DNA of 64,000 bases, from contig CP046865.1 of assembly GCA_039640505.1 (NCBI GenBank), forward strand, positions 2,905,501 to 2,969,500, given 5' to 3'. A program made the position numbers and the translations under genes. Shown one piece after another: positions 45,286 to 55,362 of this stretch. The first letter of the stretch is position 1; each line of letters begins with the position of its first letter. This DNA is from Rhodobacteraceae bacterium Araon29 (GTDB lineage: Bacteria > Pseudomonadota > Alphaproteobacteria > Rhodobacterales > Rhodobacteraceae). The notes beneath the pieces were generated by a model. That model saw nothing but the letters and a program-made list of their open reading frames with translations, was not told the origin of the DNA and searched no databases.

Positions 45286-46290
45286 ATGCAAGCGCCACGG
45301 TTTTGGTTTACCCCGCCCGACAAGCTGCATATTGCAGCGCGCTTGCTGTCCCCAATTGGTCAGCTCTACGCTTATGCGACCGCGCAGCGAACAGCGCAGC
45401 ACTCTACGGTCACCGCGCAGTCTCCCGTGATTTGCGTTGGAAACCTAAATGCTGGCGGCACAGGCAAAACGCCAACCGTGATTGCGCTCGTGCAGCTGCT
45501 GCTCACTTTGGGCAAGCGTCCGCATGTTATCACCAAGGGCTATGGCGGCAATGTGCAGGGCCCGCTGGAGGTTAATCCACGGTACCACAACGCGGATCAA
45601 ACCGGTGATGAGCCGCTTTTACTGGCGGCTTTTGCGACCACATGGGTGGCCAAAGATCGGGTCAAAGCGCTCAGGGCGGCCGAAAAAGCCGGCGCTGATG
45701 TGATTATCATGGATGACGGCTTTCAAGATCCGACCATCCGAAAAGATCTGTCTTTGGTCATTGTGGATGCTGAGCGCGGTTTTGGAAATGCAAAGTGCAT
45801 TCCTGCAGGCCCGCTGCGCGAACCCGTTTCTGCTGGTCTGGCGCGGGCGGATGCAATTGTGTCCATCGGGCCACAAAAGGCGCAACACGCTTTTAAAAAC
45901 CAATGGGGCGGCGCCCTTCACCTACCGCATTTTGATGCAGAATTGCGGCCGCTGAGCATGGGTATGGATTGGTCAACCGGCCGCTATCTGGCGTTTGCCG
46001 GTATTGGCCATCCGGAGAAGTTTTTTGCAACGCTGCGCGGACTTGGCGCGCAGCTTGTGCATTGCGAAGCTTTGGCAGATCATCAAAGCCTGTCCCCGAC
46101 CCTTTTGGGCAGATTGCAAGCGCAGGCGCAGGCGCAGCAGGCACAGCTTGTAACCACCGAAAAAGATGCCGCGCGTCTGCCCGATGACTTTCAAGGTGAT
46201 GTAATTACGCTTCCCGTGCGTCTAGAGGTGCAAGATACCGATCAATTTACCGCGATGGTCAAAAAGGCAATCTCAGCCGATATATTATAG
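45286..46290 (+). CDS. lpxK: Tetraacyldisaccharide 4'-kinase
   Basis: 334-aa membrane-associated kinase that phosphorylates the lipid A disaccharide. Walker A-type loop GNLNAGGTGKTPTVIAL, KGYGGNVQGP, GDEPLLLAAF and the Walker B-like MDDGFQDPTIRKDL are all present. ATG 45286 lies 1 bp after the preceding stop; the longer frame from 45244 would overlap that gene. Convergent with the CoA-transferase gene, 6-bp overlap. Confidence 0.93.
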   Translation: MQAPRFWFTPPDKLHIAARLLSPIGQLYAYATAQRTAQHSTVTAQSPVICVGNLNAGGTGKTPTVIALVQLLLTLGKRPHVITKGYGGNVQGPLEVNPRYHNADQTGDEPLLLAAFATTWVAKDRVKALRAAEKAGADVIIMDDGFQDPTIRKDLSLVIVDAERGFGNAKCIPAGPLREPVSAGLARADAIVSIGPQKAQHAFKNQWGGALHLPHFDAELRPLSMGMDWSTGRYLAFAGIGHPEKFFATLRGLGAQLVHCEALADHQSLSPTLLGRLQAQAQAQQAQLVTTEKDAARLPDDFQGDVITLPVRLEVQDTDQFTAMVKKAISADIL

Positions 46291-47400
46291 GTTGTTATCG
46301 CCCAACTTTGGCGAGGGCTTCTGCAAGCTCAGCTCGGCATCCGAAAACGTAAAGGGTGATCTAACGCTTGGGATACCGTCCAATTCGACCTGCATCTGGC
46401 GGTGTATCACTTGCGGGTCGGCAAACACCTCATCCATGGCATTGATCGGACCGGCTGGCACACCTTTGTCTTCACATGCCTTTAAAAGCTGGTCTTTTGT
46501 CATGGTTTTTGTCTGCTCGCTCAGGGCAGAAACCATCTTTTCACGATTGGCAATACGGTCTGCATTGGTCAGAAACTGAGGATCCTGGGCCATGGATTCA
46601 AGATCCAAGATATTACACAGCCTTTGATATTGGGGGTCATTACCGGTTGCTATGATAATATGGCCATCGCGGCAGTCAAAGACCTGATAGGGCGTCAGGT
46701 TGGGATGATAATTGCCCGTGCGCGCCGGCGCGGTTCCGGTTACCAGATAATTCATCGCCTGATTGGCCATCACCGATACCGCACAGTCCAGCAGCGACAT
46801 ATCAATATGCTGGCCGCGTCCGGTGCTGCTGCGCATATGCAATGCCGACAGGATCGCGGTGCTGGCATATATGCCGGTAAAGAGATCGGTTATGGCCACA
46901 CCGGCGCGCTGCGGCGCGCCATCCGGCTCACCAGTGATCGACATAAATCCGGACATGCCTTGAATAATATAGTCATAGCCGGCCCGATGCGCATAAGGTC
47001 CTGTCTGCCCAAAACCGGTGATCGAGCAATAGATCAGCTTTGGATAGCGCGCTGATAAGCTTTGATAATCAAGCCCGTATTTTGCCAATCCGCCAACTTT
47101 GAAATTCTCAATCACAATATCTGCGTCTTTGAGCAGCCGGTGCAGTTCCTGCTGTCCCTCGGGGGTGCGAAAATCAATCGTAACACTGGCTTTGCCGCGG
47201 TTACAGGAATGGAAATACGCTGCGGTTTTATCATCTTCCCGCTCAATAAACGGCGGGCCCCATTGGCGGGTATCGTCGCCCCGAGGGGCTTCGACTTTGA
47301 TCACATCCGCGCCAAGATCGGCCAAGGTCTGCCCGGCCCACGGACCAGCGAGGATCCGCGCCAATTCAACAACTTTAAGACCGGTCAGCGGTGTGGTCAT
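46285..47400 (-). CDS. Family III CoA-transferase (CaiB/BaiF type)
   Basis: 371 aa. Starts MTTPLTGLKVVELARILAGP, the catalytic Asp is expected in the MSLLDCAVSVMANQAM stretch (DMSLLD), and RAGYDYIIQGMSGFMSITG is typical. It moves CoA between carboxylic acids; substrate unknown. Its ATG overlaps the stop of the DsbA-like gene by 4 bp on the minus strand. Confidence 0.88.
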   Translation of the reverse strand: MTTPLTGLKVVELARILAGPWAGQTLADLGADVIKVEAPRGDDTRQWGPPFIEREDDKTAAYFHSCNRGKASVTIDFRTPEGQQELHRLLKDADIVIENFKVGGLAKYGLDYQSLSARYPKLIYCSITGFGQTGPYAHRAGYDYIIQGMSGFMSITGEPDGAPQRAGVAITDLFTGIYASTAILSALHMRSSTGRGQHIDMSLLDCAVSVMANQAMNYLVTGTAPARTGNYHPNLTPYQVFDCRDGHIIIATGNDPQYQRLCNILDLESMAQDPQFLTNADRIANREKMVSALSEQTKTMTKDQLLKACEDKGVPAGPINAMDEVFADPQVIHRQMQVELDGIPSVRSPFTFSDAELSLQKPSPKLGDNNL

Positions 47401-48080
47401 TTTTCCGCCAGTTTTTCATCCAGCACCGCAGCAAAATCATCATAGTTCATATTTTTATAAACTTCGCCGTCGATCAAGAACGTCGGGGTGGAGCGAATTC
47501 CATCGCGGGTGGCGTTTTCTTGGTACCAAGCGACCAAAGCGCGCAGCTTATCTGCATCCTGCAAGCAGCTTTGCAATTGGTCATCTTGCAAACCAGCCAA
47601 GCGGCCAATTTTTCTAAGCTCGCCAATAATCGAAAGGTCATCACCAGCGCGCGCCCATGTGTTCTGCGTGTTCATCATCAGGTCAATCACACCGAAATAC
47701 CGGTCCGGACCAGTGCAGCGGGCAATCATCGAGGCCCAGATGCCATATTTATCGAAGTAAACTTCGCGAAACTCAAAGCGGATTTTACCACTGTCGATAT
47801 AGTTTGTTTTCAGGTCTTTATAGGCCTCAGTGTGGAAACTGGCACAATGCGGGCAGGTCAGTGACGCATATTCAACCACAGTGATCGGTGCGTTTTCATC
47901 ACCTTGAACCATATTGATAATCTCAACCGCCGCAGGTTCCGAGCTATCAGTCTCAGCGGTGGCGGCAAAGGGCAGTGAAAATTCGGCGTTTGTGGCCAAA
48001 GAAGAGGGCCATGAAAGCCATAAACCGGCGCCCATAAGCAGAGCGACAGCGCCAAGAGTAAACGACAGTTTGCGCAACAT
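47397..48080 (-). CDS. DsbA-family thiol-disulfide protein
   Basis: 227-aa periplasmic thioredoxin-fold protein. Hydrophobic N-terminal segment (about residues 5-24), then a spacer and the active site Cys76-Pro-His-Cys79 in YASLTCPHCASFH; a cis-Pro region follows in RSTPTFLIDGEVY. It resembles the DsbA/Com1 group that often pairs with DUF721 genes in Rhodobacterales. Probable role: disulfide formation in envelope proteins. Confidence 0.88.
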   Translation of the reverse strand: MLRKLSFTLGAVALLMGAGLWLSWPSSLATNAEFSLPFAATAETDSSEPAAVEIINMVQGDENAPITVVEYASLTCPHCASFHTEAYKDLKTNYIDSGKIRFEFREVYFDKYGIWASMIARCTGPDRYFGVIDLMMNTQNTWARAGDDLSIIGELRKIGRLAGLQDDQLQSCLQDADKLRALVAWYQENATRDGIRSTPTFLIDGEVYKNMNYDDFAAVLDEKLAEK

Positions 48081-48091
48081 CTAAATACCTT

Positions 48092-48619
48092 TCAAAGAGT
48101 GGTCTTTGGTTTTGAGCTAGTTAGAACGTTCTGACCCAATTGTTCAAGAGCACGCCGCAAATCTTGATCTTCCACCGGGCTCGCAGTTTTTCGCGCTTGC
48201 TCAGCAATCTTTTTGTCCACCCCCGGCGCCGCTGGCGCAGGGCGGGGGTCAAACGCGGTCTGCGCTTCGGCAAAGCCAGAGGCCGAAGTATGCGATATTT
48301 TAATCCGCGTGATGGCATTATAGCCGTATACGGCGTTGATCCGTTCGCGCAGCTTTTCTTTTTGCATTTCAAGTTCCGGCCCATGTCCGCTGCGGGCCAG
48401 CAGCGTCAAAGTGGCGCCCATCCCTTGCGCCGAATAGCTCACATTGGTGGGCTGGGCAATTTTGGCAATATCCGTACCAGCAATCTCTGACCAATGGGTC
48501 AGCACCCGCGACTGGGCAAAGCCACGGTTCTGGCTCACATCTTTAATGCGCCGCTCAAGCAACACCGAGGTGCGCTTAAATCCATTTGTTTTGCCTCGGT
48601 GCCCAGACATGCCTTGCAT
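48092..48619 (-). CDS. DUF721 (DciA-like) protein
   Basis: 175 aa with the DUF721 core: GFAQSRVLTHWSEIAGTDIAK, ATLTLLARSGHGPELEMQKEK and LRERINAVYGYNAITRIKI. Basic N-terminus, disordered C-terminal tail. DciA is the replicative-helicase loader of bacteria without DnaC; this is the likely role by family. The start is either 48619 or the ATG at 48610. Divergent from mutY with 60 bp between the chosen starts. Confidence 0.75.
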   Translation of the reverse strand: MQGMSGHRGKTNGFKRTSVLLERRIKDVSQNRGFAQSRVLTHWSEIAGTDIAKIAQPTNVSYSAQGMGATLTLLARSGHGPELEMQKEKLRERINAVYGYNAITRIKISHTSASGFAEAQTAFDPRPAPAAPGVDKKIAEQARKTASPVEDQDLRRALEQLGQNVLTSSKPKTTL

Positions 48620-48679
48620 CCTTGCGTTCGGCGCTATCTTACTGGTTTAACCACAGCATTCCAGACACTATGTGAAAAA

Positions 48680-49777
48680 GTGAGATCAAACTTGTGTGAC
48701 CAACCGCGATCAAATGATCTGCTGAACTGGTATGATCAAAACGCGCGCACCCTGCCCTGGCGGATCGCACCCGCGCTGAGCAAACGTGGTCAACGGCCCG
48801 ATCCCTATCGGGTCTGGCTGTCCGAGATTATGTTGCAGCAAACCACTGTCGCAGCCGTTAAACCCTATTTTTTGAAATTCACATCGCGCTGGCCTAACGT
48901 GCGCGCACTAGCTGCTGCGGTGGACGCGGATGTAATGGCCGCTTGGGCCGGGCTAGGCTATTATGCTAGGGCGCGAAATCTATTAAAATGCGCTCGCGCC
49001 GTGACCGATGAGCATAACGGCGTTTTTCCCCAAGAGCATTCAGCGCTGTTAAAATTGCCGGGTATAGGACCCTATACTGCCGCTGCAATTTCGGCCATTG
49101 CATTTCAGCAGGTCGCAACTGTAGTGGATGGCAATGTCGAACGGGTGATGGCACGGCTTTATGCAGTGCAGACCCCATTGCCCGATGCCAAACCAGAGCT
49201 GACCCAAAAAGCCGCCAGTTTGACCCCCAATGCGCGTCCCGGTGATTATGCACAAGCCGTGATGGATCTTGGTGCAACAGTTTGCACCCCCAAAAACCCA
49301 AGCTGCACTCTCTGCCCGTGGTGCGCCAGTTGCGTGGCGGTTTCCATCGGCAGCGCCGCAGAGCTGCCTAAAAAGCGCCCCAAGCCGCAAAAGCCAACCC
49401 GGTATGGCATAGTCTATTACGTTGAGCGCGTTGATGGCGCAGTTTTGCTTGAACGCCGGCCTGATCGCGGTTTGCTTGGCGGTATGCTTGGCTGGCCGGG
49501 CAGCGCATGGGATGACGCGCCAAAGGACGCGCCACCTGTGCGCGCAACCTGGACCACGCTGCCCCAAAAAGTGCGCCACACCTTTACCCATTTCCATCTC
49601 GAACTGACAATCAAAACAGCTCGGCTGACCACGGCAGAGCCGGTGGAGCAAGGCGCATTTATCGACCGGCACCAGTTTCGGCCTGCCGAGTTGCCAACAG
49701 TGATGCGCAAAGTGTTTGATCTAGCGAACGCGCCCGAATTGAGTTACGATCAGCCCATATTAAAAAACAGGACATGA
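48680..49777 (+). CDS. mutY: A/G-specific adenine glycosylase MutY
   Basis: 365 aa. Catalytic region EIMLQQTTVAAVKPYF, helix-hairpin-helix LPGIGPYTAAAISAI with catalytic Asp in VVDGNVERVMARL, and the [4Fe-4S] motif C-x6-C-x2-C-x5-C (CTPKNPSCTLCPWCASC). A C-terminal NUDIX-like 8-oxoG recognition domain follows. The frame is open from 48494, inside the divergent gene; GTG 48680 puts about 13 residues before LLNWYDQNARTLPW, the normal distance. TTG 48692 is an alternative. Confidence 0.92.
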   Translation: MRSNLCDQPRSNDLLNWYDQNARTLPWRIAPALSKRGQRPDPYRVWLSEIMLQQTTVAAVKPYFLKFTSRWPNVRALAAAVDADVMAAWAGLGYYARARNLLKCARAVTDEHNGVFPQEHSALLKLPGIGPYTAAAISAIAFQQVATVVDGNVERVMARLYAVQTPLPDAKPELTQKAASLTPNARPGDYAQAVMDLGATVCTPKNPSCTLCPWCASCVAVSIGSAAELPKKRPKPQKPTRYGIVYYVERVDGAVLLERRPDRGLLGGMLGWPGSAWDDAPKDAPPVRATWTTLPQKVRHTFTHFHLELTIKTARLTTAEPVEQGAFIDRHQFRPAELPTVMRKVFDLANAPELSYDQPILKNRT

Positions 49778-49783
49778 TATAGC

Positions 49784-50914
49784 ATGACCAAAAATTTGGG
49801 AAAATTTACATTTCAGAACGCGATGCCGTTTTGGTGTTCTGTTGGGATGATCCCACTGATTTGGATCGCCGCCAGCCTTGGCGGCTGGGGGTTTTTGCTG
49901 GTGTTCTTTACGGTGTGGTATCTGTTTTCCGCGTTAGACGTTTTCACCGGATTAAACCTTGGAAATGCCGATCCGGACACCGAAGATGATGATCTTTTCT
50001 GGTATCGGCTGGTCACTGTGATTTGGGCACCGTTGCAGTTTGTGACCCTATTCGGGTTGCTTTGGTATAGCGCTGGCTCAGAGCTGACCGGTTGGGAAAA
50101 AATCGGTTTGTTTTTTTCCATGGGAATCATCAGCGGTACCATAGGGATCAATTATTCGCATGAGTTGATGCACCAATCCGATCGCCGCGAGCGAATGTTG
50201 GCCGATACGCTGCTTGCCATGGTGCTGTATTCGCATTTTCGCAGTGAACATCTTTTGGTGCATCACCGCTACGTGGGCACGCCGCGCGATGCTGTGACGG
50301 CCCGATATGGCGAAGGCTTTTATCGTTTCTTTATCCGTGTTCTGGGTGAATGCTGGGCGTCAGCCTTTAAAGCAGAGCGTGCAAAGCTGGCGAAAAAAGA
50401 TCTGCCTTGGTATGATACCAGCAATCCGTTTTTCCTCTATTGGGGGCTGCAAGGCGCGATGTTAATTTTGGCCTTTGCGCTTGCAGGTTGGGTAGGCGTT
50501 GGACTGTTTATCTGGCAAGCGCTGATCGCCGTGTGGCATCTGGAGCTGGTAAATTATGTGGAGCATTACGGTCTGACGCGCAAACATCTGGGCGACGGCA
50601 AATATGAACATGTCAAACCGCACCATTCATGGAATGCCGCCCATCGGGCCACCAATTGGCTTTTGATCAACCTGCAACGCCATTCGGATCATCACTACAA
50701 ACCCAGCCGCCGCTATCCGCTGCTACAGAACTATTCTATCGGAGAAGCGCCGCAACTTCCCTATGGGTATGGGATCATGACCTTTGCCGCCATGGTGCCA
50801 CGTCTCTGGCGGGCCCGGATGAATCCACGGGTGCGAAAATGGCGTGAAATGTATTATCCGGAAATTCTTGACTGGTCAGATTACAACACCGGCCAAAACC
50901 CGCTTCCAAAATAA
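49784..50914 (+). CDS. alkB: Alkane 1-monooxygenase
   Basis: 376-aa membrane di-iron hydroxylase. Several membrane helices in the first 250 residues and the His boxes HELMHQ, HLLVHHRYVG and LQRHSDHHY, plus NYVEHYGLTR, are all intact. It converts medium-chain n-alkanes to 1-alkanols and needs rubredoxin, not encoded here. Starts 6 bp after mutY. A transcription terminator follows at once. Confidence 0.93.
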   Translation: MTKNLGKFTFQNAMPFWCSVGMIPLIWIAASLGGWGFLLVFFTVWYLFSALDVFTGLNLGNADPDTEDDDLFWYRLVTVIWAPLQFVTLFGLLWYSAGSELTGWEKIGLFFSMGIISGTIGINYSHELMHQSDRRERMLADTLLAMVLYSHFRSEHLLVHHRYVGTPRDAVTARYGEGFYRFFIRVLGECWASAFKAERAKLAKKDLPWYDTSNPFFLYWGLQGAMLILAFALAGWVGVGLFIWQALIAVWHLELVNYVEHYGLTRKHLGDGKYEHVKPHHSWNAAHRATNWLLINLQRHSDHHYKPSRRYPLLQNYSIGEAPQLPYGYGIMTFAAMVPRLWRARMNPRVRKWREMYYPEILDWSDYNTGQNPLPK

Positions 50915-50916
50915 AA

Positions 50917-50942
50917 AACCCCCACCAAGATTGGTGAGGGTT
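50917..50942 (+). terminator. Terminator after alkB
   Basis: AACCCCCACCAA / TTGGTGAGGGTT stem with one mismatch. An A run precedes it, but the 3' T run is weak (TTG), so it may act better for the minus strand. Confidence 0.7.
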
Positions 50943-51010
50943 GAGTGGCCTATGCGGGCAGCGCATAGACGGATATTTCCTAGAAATTGATGCGCGGTGG
51001 TGGAAATTTT

Positions 51011-51048
51011 GCACCTGCGCAAAACAGCCGCAATACCGACGCGATACC
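51011..51048. repeat. 38-bp dispersed repeat, copy 2
   Basis: Identical to 37613-37650 and in the same orientation, 15 bp beyond the ccrM stop. It lies between convergent alkB and ccrM. Confidence 0.9.
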
Positions 51049-51062
51049 GACCCGCCGTAATA

Positions 51063-52223
<1,161 letters not shown>

Positions 52224-52275
52224 CTAAAATGAGTCAAACATGATTCGGCGTCAATTTCTTTTTTGAATCAAAGGG

Positions 52276-52899
52276 TTATTTATTTTCTTGATACAAGATA
52301 TTGTGTACAGGCCGGAAAGAACGCCTATGGTGTGGGGTCACCCCTAACCGCTGCAGTGCCAAAATATGCTGCTTAGACGGGTAGCCGGCATTTTTTTCCC
52401 AGCCATATCCCGGATTTTGCAGGCTCAGTTCGACCATTAACCGGTCGCGAACCGTTTTTGCAACAATGGACGCCGCCGCAATCGAGAGCGATTTACCATC
52501 ACCTTTTACGATAGGTTGCGCTGGGATGTTGATAGGGTCAGGCACCCGATTGCCATCGATCAAAAGATGCGCAGGTTGCGGGTTAAGCGCGGCGACCGCG
52601 TTGCGCATTGCCAAAAGGCTTGCCTGTAAAATATTAATCCTGTCAATCTCTTCGACCGAGACATGCGCGACAGCAACTGTTGCGCTTTTGAGGATCAAAT
52701 CATAGAGATTTTCACGGCGTTTGGCGGATAACTTTTTGGAATCGTTTAACCCCTGCGGGATATTAGAGGGATCAAGAATAACCGCCGCTGCCGTAACGGG
52801 ACCAGCCAAAGGGCCACGGCCAACCTCATCCACCCCGGCGATCAGGGGATACCCCTGCCCCATTAAACTTGCTTCAAACGTAAAATCCGGGCCATCCAT
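52276..52899 (-). CDS. rnhB: Ribonuclease HII
   Basis: 207 aa. Conserved acidic active-site stretch AGVDEVGRGPLAGPV, LNDSKKLSAKRRENLY, HLLIDGNRVP and SIAAASIVAKTVRDRLM. It removes ribonucleotides from DNA. ATG 52899 is preferred; a TTG at 52911 would add four residues. About 100 bp downstream of it lies ccrM in the same direction, a conserved neighbour in Rhodobacterales. Confidence 0.93.
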   Translation of the reverse strand: MDGPDFTFEASLMGQGYPLIAGVDEVGRGPLAGPVTAAAVILDPSNIPQGLNDSKKLSAKRRENLYDLILKSATVAVAHVSVEEIDRINILQASLLAMRNAVAALNPQPAHLLIDGNRVPDPINIPAQPIVKGDGKSLSIAAASIVAKTVRDRLMVELSLQNPGYGWEKNAGYPSKQHILALQRLGVTPHHRRSFRPVHNILYQENK

Positions 52900-52985
52900 G
52901 GGCCAAAACAAACGCCATTAAAGGCTAGGTTGCAAGCTGCAAAATTTGGTTTTGGGAGCAGACGACATGAATAAAAGGCAAATGG

Positions 52986-53059
52986 CGATCCCGACAGGAT
53001 TCGAACCTGTAACCTGCCCCTTAGGAGGGGGCTGCTCTATCCAGTTGAGCCACGGGACC
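52986..53059 (-). tRNA. tRNA-Arg (CCU)
   Basis: 74-nt cloverleaf read on the minus strand: acceptor GGTCCCG pairs with CGGGATC, D arm GCTC / GAGC, anticodon loop CTCCTAA (anticodon CCT, reads AGG), T arm ACAGG-TTCGAAT-CCTGT. No encoded CCA. Located between rnhB and the LacI gene; no integrase or repeat at its 3' end. Confidence 0.95.
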
Positions 53060-53218
53060 TAAGAATTGATCTAGACCTAATTTTAGGATTTGTCATCTGA
53101 AAATACCCATCGCGCCCTTGCCTTTTTCATTAAATTAAGCGCGCTGCACGCAATATCTTGAAACTCTTTGGAACAATGGGATAACGTGGGGTAACAAGCC
53201 TTTTAAGGAGCGTTTCTT

Positions 53219-54241
53219 TTGCGCGAAATACCGCCCCGCACTTTGACACTGCGAGATGTTTCAGAAGCCTCAGGGGTTTCGGACATGACGGTGAGCCGTG
53301 TTCTGCGAGGGCGGGGGGATGTATCGCAGGCAACCCGGGAAAAAGTTTTGCTTGCCGCCAAAGAGCTAGGCTATGTGCCCAATAAAATTGCCGGCGCTCT
53401 GGCCAGTCAACGGGTTAATCTGGTGGCTGTTATTATCCCTTCGATGTCCAATATGGTATTTCCCGAAGTGATGATGGGGATAAACGAGGTTCTGGGCAGT
53501 ACGGATTTACAGGCTGTTGTTGGCATTACCAATTATCTGCCGGAGCAGGAAGAAAAGGTGCTCTATCAGATGCTGTCATGGCGGCCCTCTGGCGTTATTA
53601 TTGCCGGACTAGAGCATACCGATGCCAGTTCAAAGATGTTGCAAGCGGCTGGCATTCCAATTGTTGAGATTATGGATACGGATGGCAGCCCGGTTGATTG
53701 CGCGGTCGGCATTTCGCACCGCCGAGCGGGACGGCAAATGGCGCAGGAGATTATTTCTGCAGGCTACCGGAAAATTGGATTTCTTGGCACAAAAATGCCG
53801 CTGGACCACCGGGCACGCAAGCGCTTCGAAGGCTTTACCGAAGCCTTGGCAAAATCTGGCATCGAAATCAGCGATCAAGAATTTTACTCAGGTGGATCAG
53901 CGCTGGCCAAGGGCCGGGATATGACAATTGAAATTTTAAGCCGCTCTCCAGATTTGGATTTTTTATATTATTCAAATGATATGATCGGCGCCGGAGGCCT
54001 TTTACATCTATTGGGTAAAGGCATTGATATCCCAAAAAGCATTGGCTTGGCCGGCTTTAATGGCGTCGAACTGCTAGAAGGTTTACCTATGCAATTGGCA
54101 ACCATGGATGCTTGCCGCAGTGAAATTGGCCGGCGCGCTGCCGAAATAATCTGTGCCCGTATCGATGGGACGTTTAATGAAACCCAAAAAATTGTTGAAT
54201 TGGCGCCAACACTAAACCGCGGGGCTACTCTTAGAAGCTGA
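53219..54241 (+). CDS. LacI-family regulator, GntR-like (gluconate type)
   Basis: 340 aa. The helix-turn-helix is TLRDVSEASGVSDMTVSRVL with the hinge GYVPNKIAGALASQR. The periplasmic-binding-like effector domain contains AVIIPSMSNMVFPEV and the LAGFNGVELLEGLP end. This closely follows the gluconate-repressor subgroup. TTG start with AAGGAGCG upstream. No sugar-acid genes are next to it in the window, so the target is elsewhere. Confidence 0.85.
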   Translation: MREIPPRTLTLRDVSEASGVSDMTVSRVLRGRGDVSQATREKVLLAAKELGYVPNKIAGALASQRVNLVAVIIPSMSNMVFPEVMMGINEVLGSTDLQAVVGITNYLPEQEEKVLYQMLSWRPSGVIIAGLEHTDASSKMLQAAGIPIVEIMDTDGSPVDCAVGISHRRAGRQMAQEIISAGYRKIGFLGTKMPLDHRARKRFEGFTEALAKSGIEISDQEFYSGGSALAKGRDMTIEILSRSPDLDFLYYSNDMIGAGGLLHLLGKGIDIPKSIGLAGFNGVELLEGLPMQLATMDACRSEIGRRAAEIICARIDGTFNETQKIVELAPTLNRGATLRS

Positions 54242-54320
54242 CGGGTCGAAAACAGAGCAGGGTTTTCAGGAAACTGTCATCTAACCAACCTACAGCTAGG
54301 CGAAACCTTTAGGAACCGCG

Positions 54321-55004
54321 ATGTCGTATTCCCGCTATGCAATTTACTATATGCCTCATGGCGCTTTTGCTGAGTTCGGCGCGCATTGGTTGGGATGGGA
54401 CCCACAAACCGGGACCGAAACAAAGGGAATTGCCTTAGAAGGTTTGCCACGCCCACGGGAAATACTCACCAAATCCCCAAAGAAATACGGGCTGCATGCA
54501 ACTTTGAAAGCTCCTTTCCGTCTTGCACAGGGAAAAACTGAGGCCGGGCTTATGTCAGCGTTCAAGGCGTTTTGCAAAACTCAAAAATCGGCCTGCGCAG
54601 GGCAGCTTCAGTTTAGCAATAAGGGGGGATTTTTATCGCTACGGCCATCAAGCCCGCTTAAACAGCTGAACCAGCTGGCCGCAGACTGTGTGACTGCTTT
54701 TGACAGATTTCGCAGTCCTGCAACGCCCCAAGACCTCATGCGCCGCCGCAAAGCGAATTTGACCGCTGCTCAGGACGAATTATTGCGAACTTGGGGATAT
54801 CCCTATGTTATGGACGAATTTCGATTTCACATTACCTTAATGGGGCGCGTTGATGGCTCAGAAGCTGAGCAGGTTACCACCGCGCTTGAACCGGTGCTAA
54901 ATCCTCTGCTTACAAATCCATTCACCATCAACGACCTTGTTCTTGCCGCGGAAAGACAAGATGGACGCTTTTGCATTTTGAAACGGGCAAAACTGCTAGA
55001 CTAG
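54321..55004 (+). CDS. DUF1045 2H-phosphoesterase-like protein
   Basis: 227 aa. Two HxT motifs, YGLHATLKAPF (about residues 56-66) and FRFHITLMGRV, spaced as in the two-histidine phosphoesterase fold. DUF1045 proteins usually sit in phosphonate operons (phn); here none is present, so the gene is a stand-alone copy. The substrate is unknown. Confidence 0.75.
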   Translation: MSYSRYAIYYMPHGAFAEFGAHWLGWDPQTGTETKGIALEGLPRPREILTKSPKKYGLHATLKAPFRLAQGKTEAGLMSAFKAFCKTQKSACAGQLQFSNKGGFLSLRPSSPLKQLNQLAADCVTAFDRFRSPATPQDLMRRRKANLTAAQDELLRTWGYPYVMDEFRFHITLMGRVDGSEAEQVTTALEPVLNPLLTNPFTINDLVLAAERQDGRFCILKRAKLLD

Positions 55005-55060
55005 ACAGGCTCGTGCATGTCTTTGATATAAGTGTTCTGGCACCTGTTACTTTTGCGAAT

Positions 55061-55225
55061 TTAGGAAGAGAGTTTGACGATCTCTTCTTTTATTCGGAGC
55101 TTTTGCTTTTTCAAATCGACGATGTGCAATGTGTCTGCACCTGTATTTTTTTGGGCCTGCTCAACAGCCTGTGATAACGCTTCATGTTTCTTTCTGAGTT
55201 CTTGAACATGCGCAACAACGCTCAT
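55061..55225 (-). CDS. DUF465 (YdcH-like) small protein
   Basis: 54-aa reading frame MSVVAHVQELRKKHEALSQA, then VEQAQKNTGADTLHIVDLKK and QKLRIKEEIVKLSS. Coiled-coil with the DUF465 end LKKQKLRIKEEI. A perfect AGGAGG lies upstream of the ATG. Function unknown. It is easily missed because of its size. Confidence 0.85.
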   Translation of the reverse strand: MSVVAHVQELRKKHEALSQAVEQAQKNTGADTLHIVDLKKQKLRIKEEIVKLSS

Positions 55226-55362
55226 TTTTAACCTCCTTTTTTTTTAATATCTTCATGTCAGCACAATTTCCCCCACCTGTCACGCTGCAGATGCAAAATA
55301 GACAGAAAATGGTGAAAACTTGCTTACTTTTGAAGAGAGAGACGCCAGATTATAGAATTACT

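Noticed and set aside
48494-48679. MutY start at 48494
   Set aside because: It would add 62 residues unlike MutY and overlap the divergent DUF721 gene by 126 bp.
52986-53059. tRNA-Arg as an integration site for a mobile island
   Set aside because: No integrase, no duplicated tRNA 3' end, and ordinary genes on both sides.
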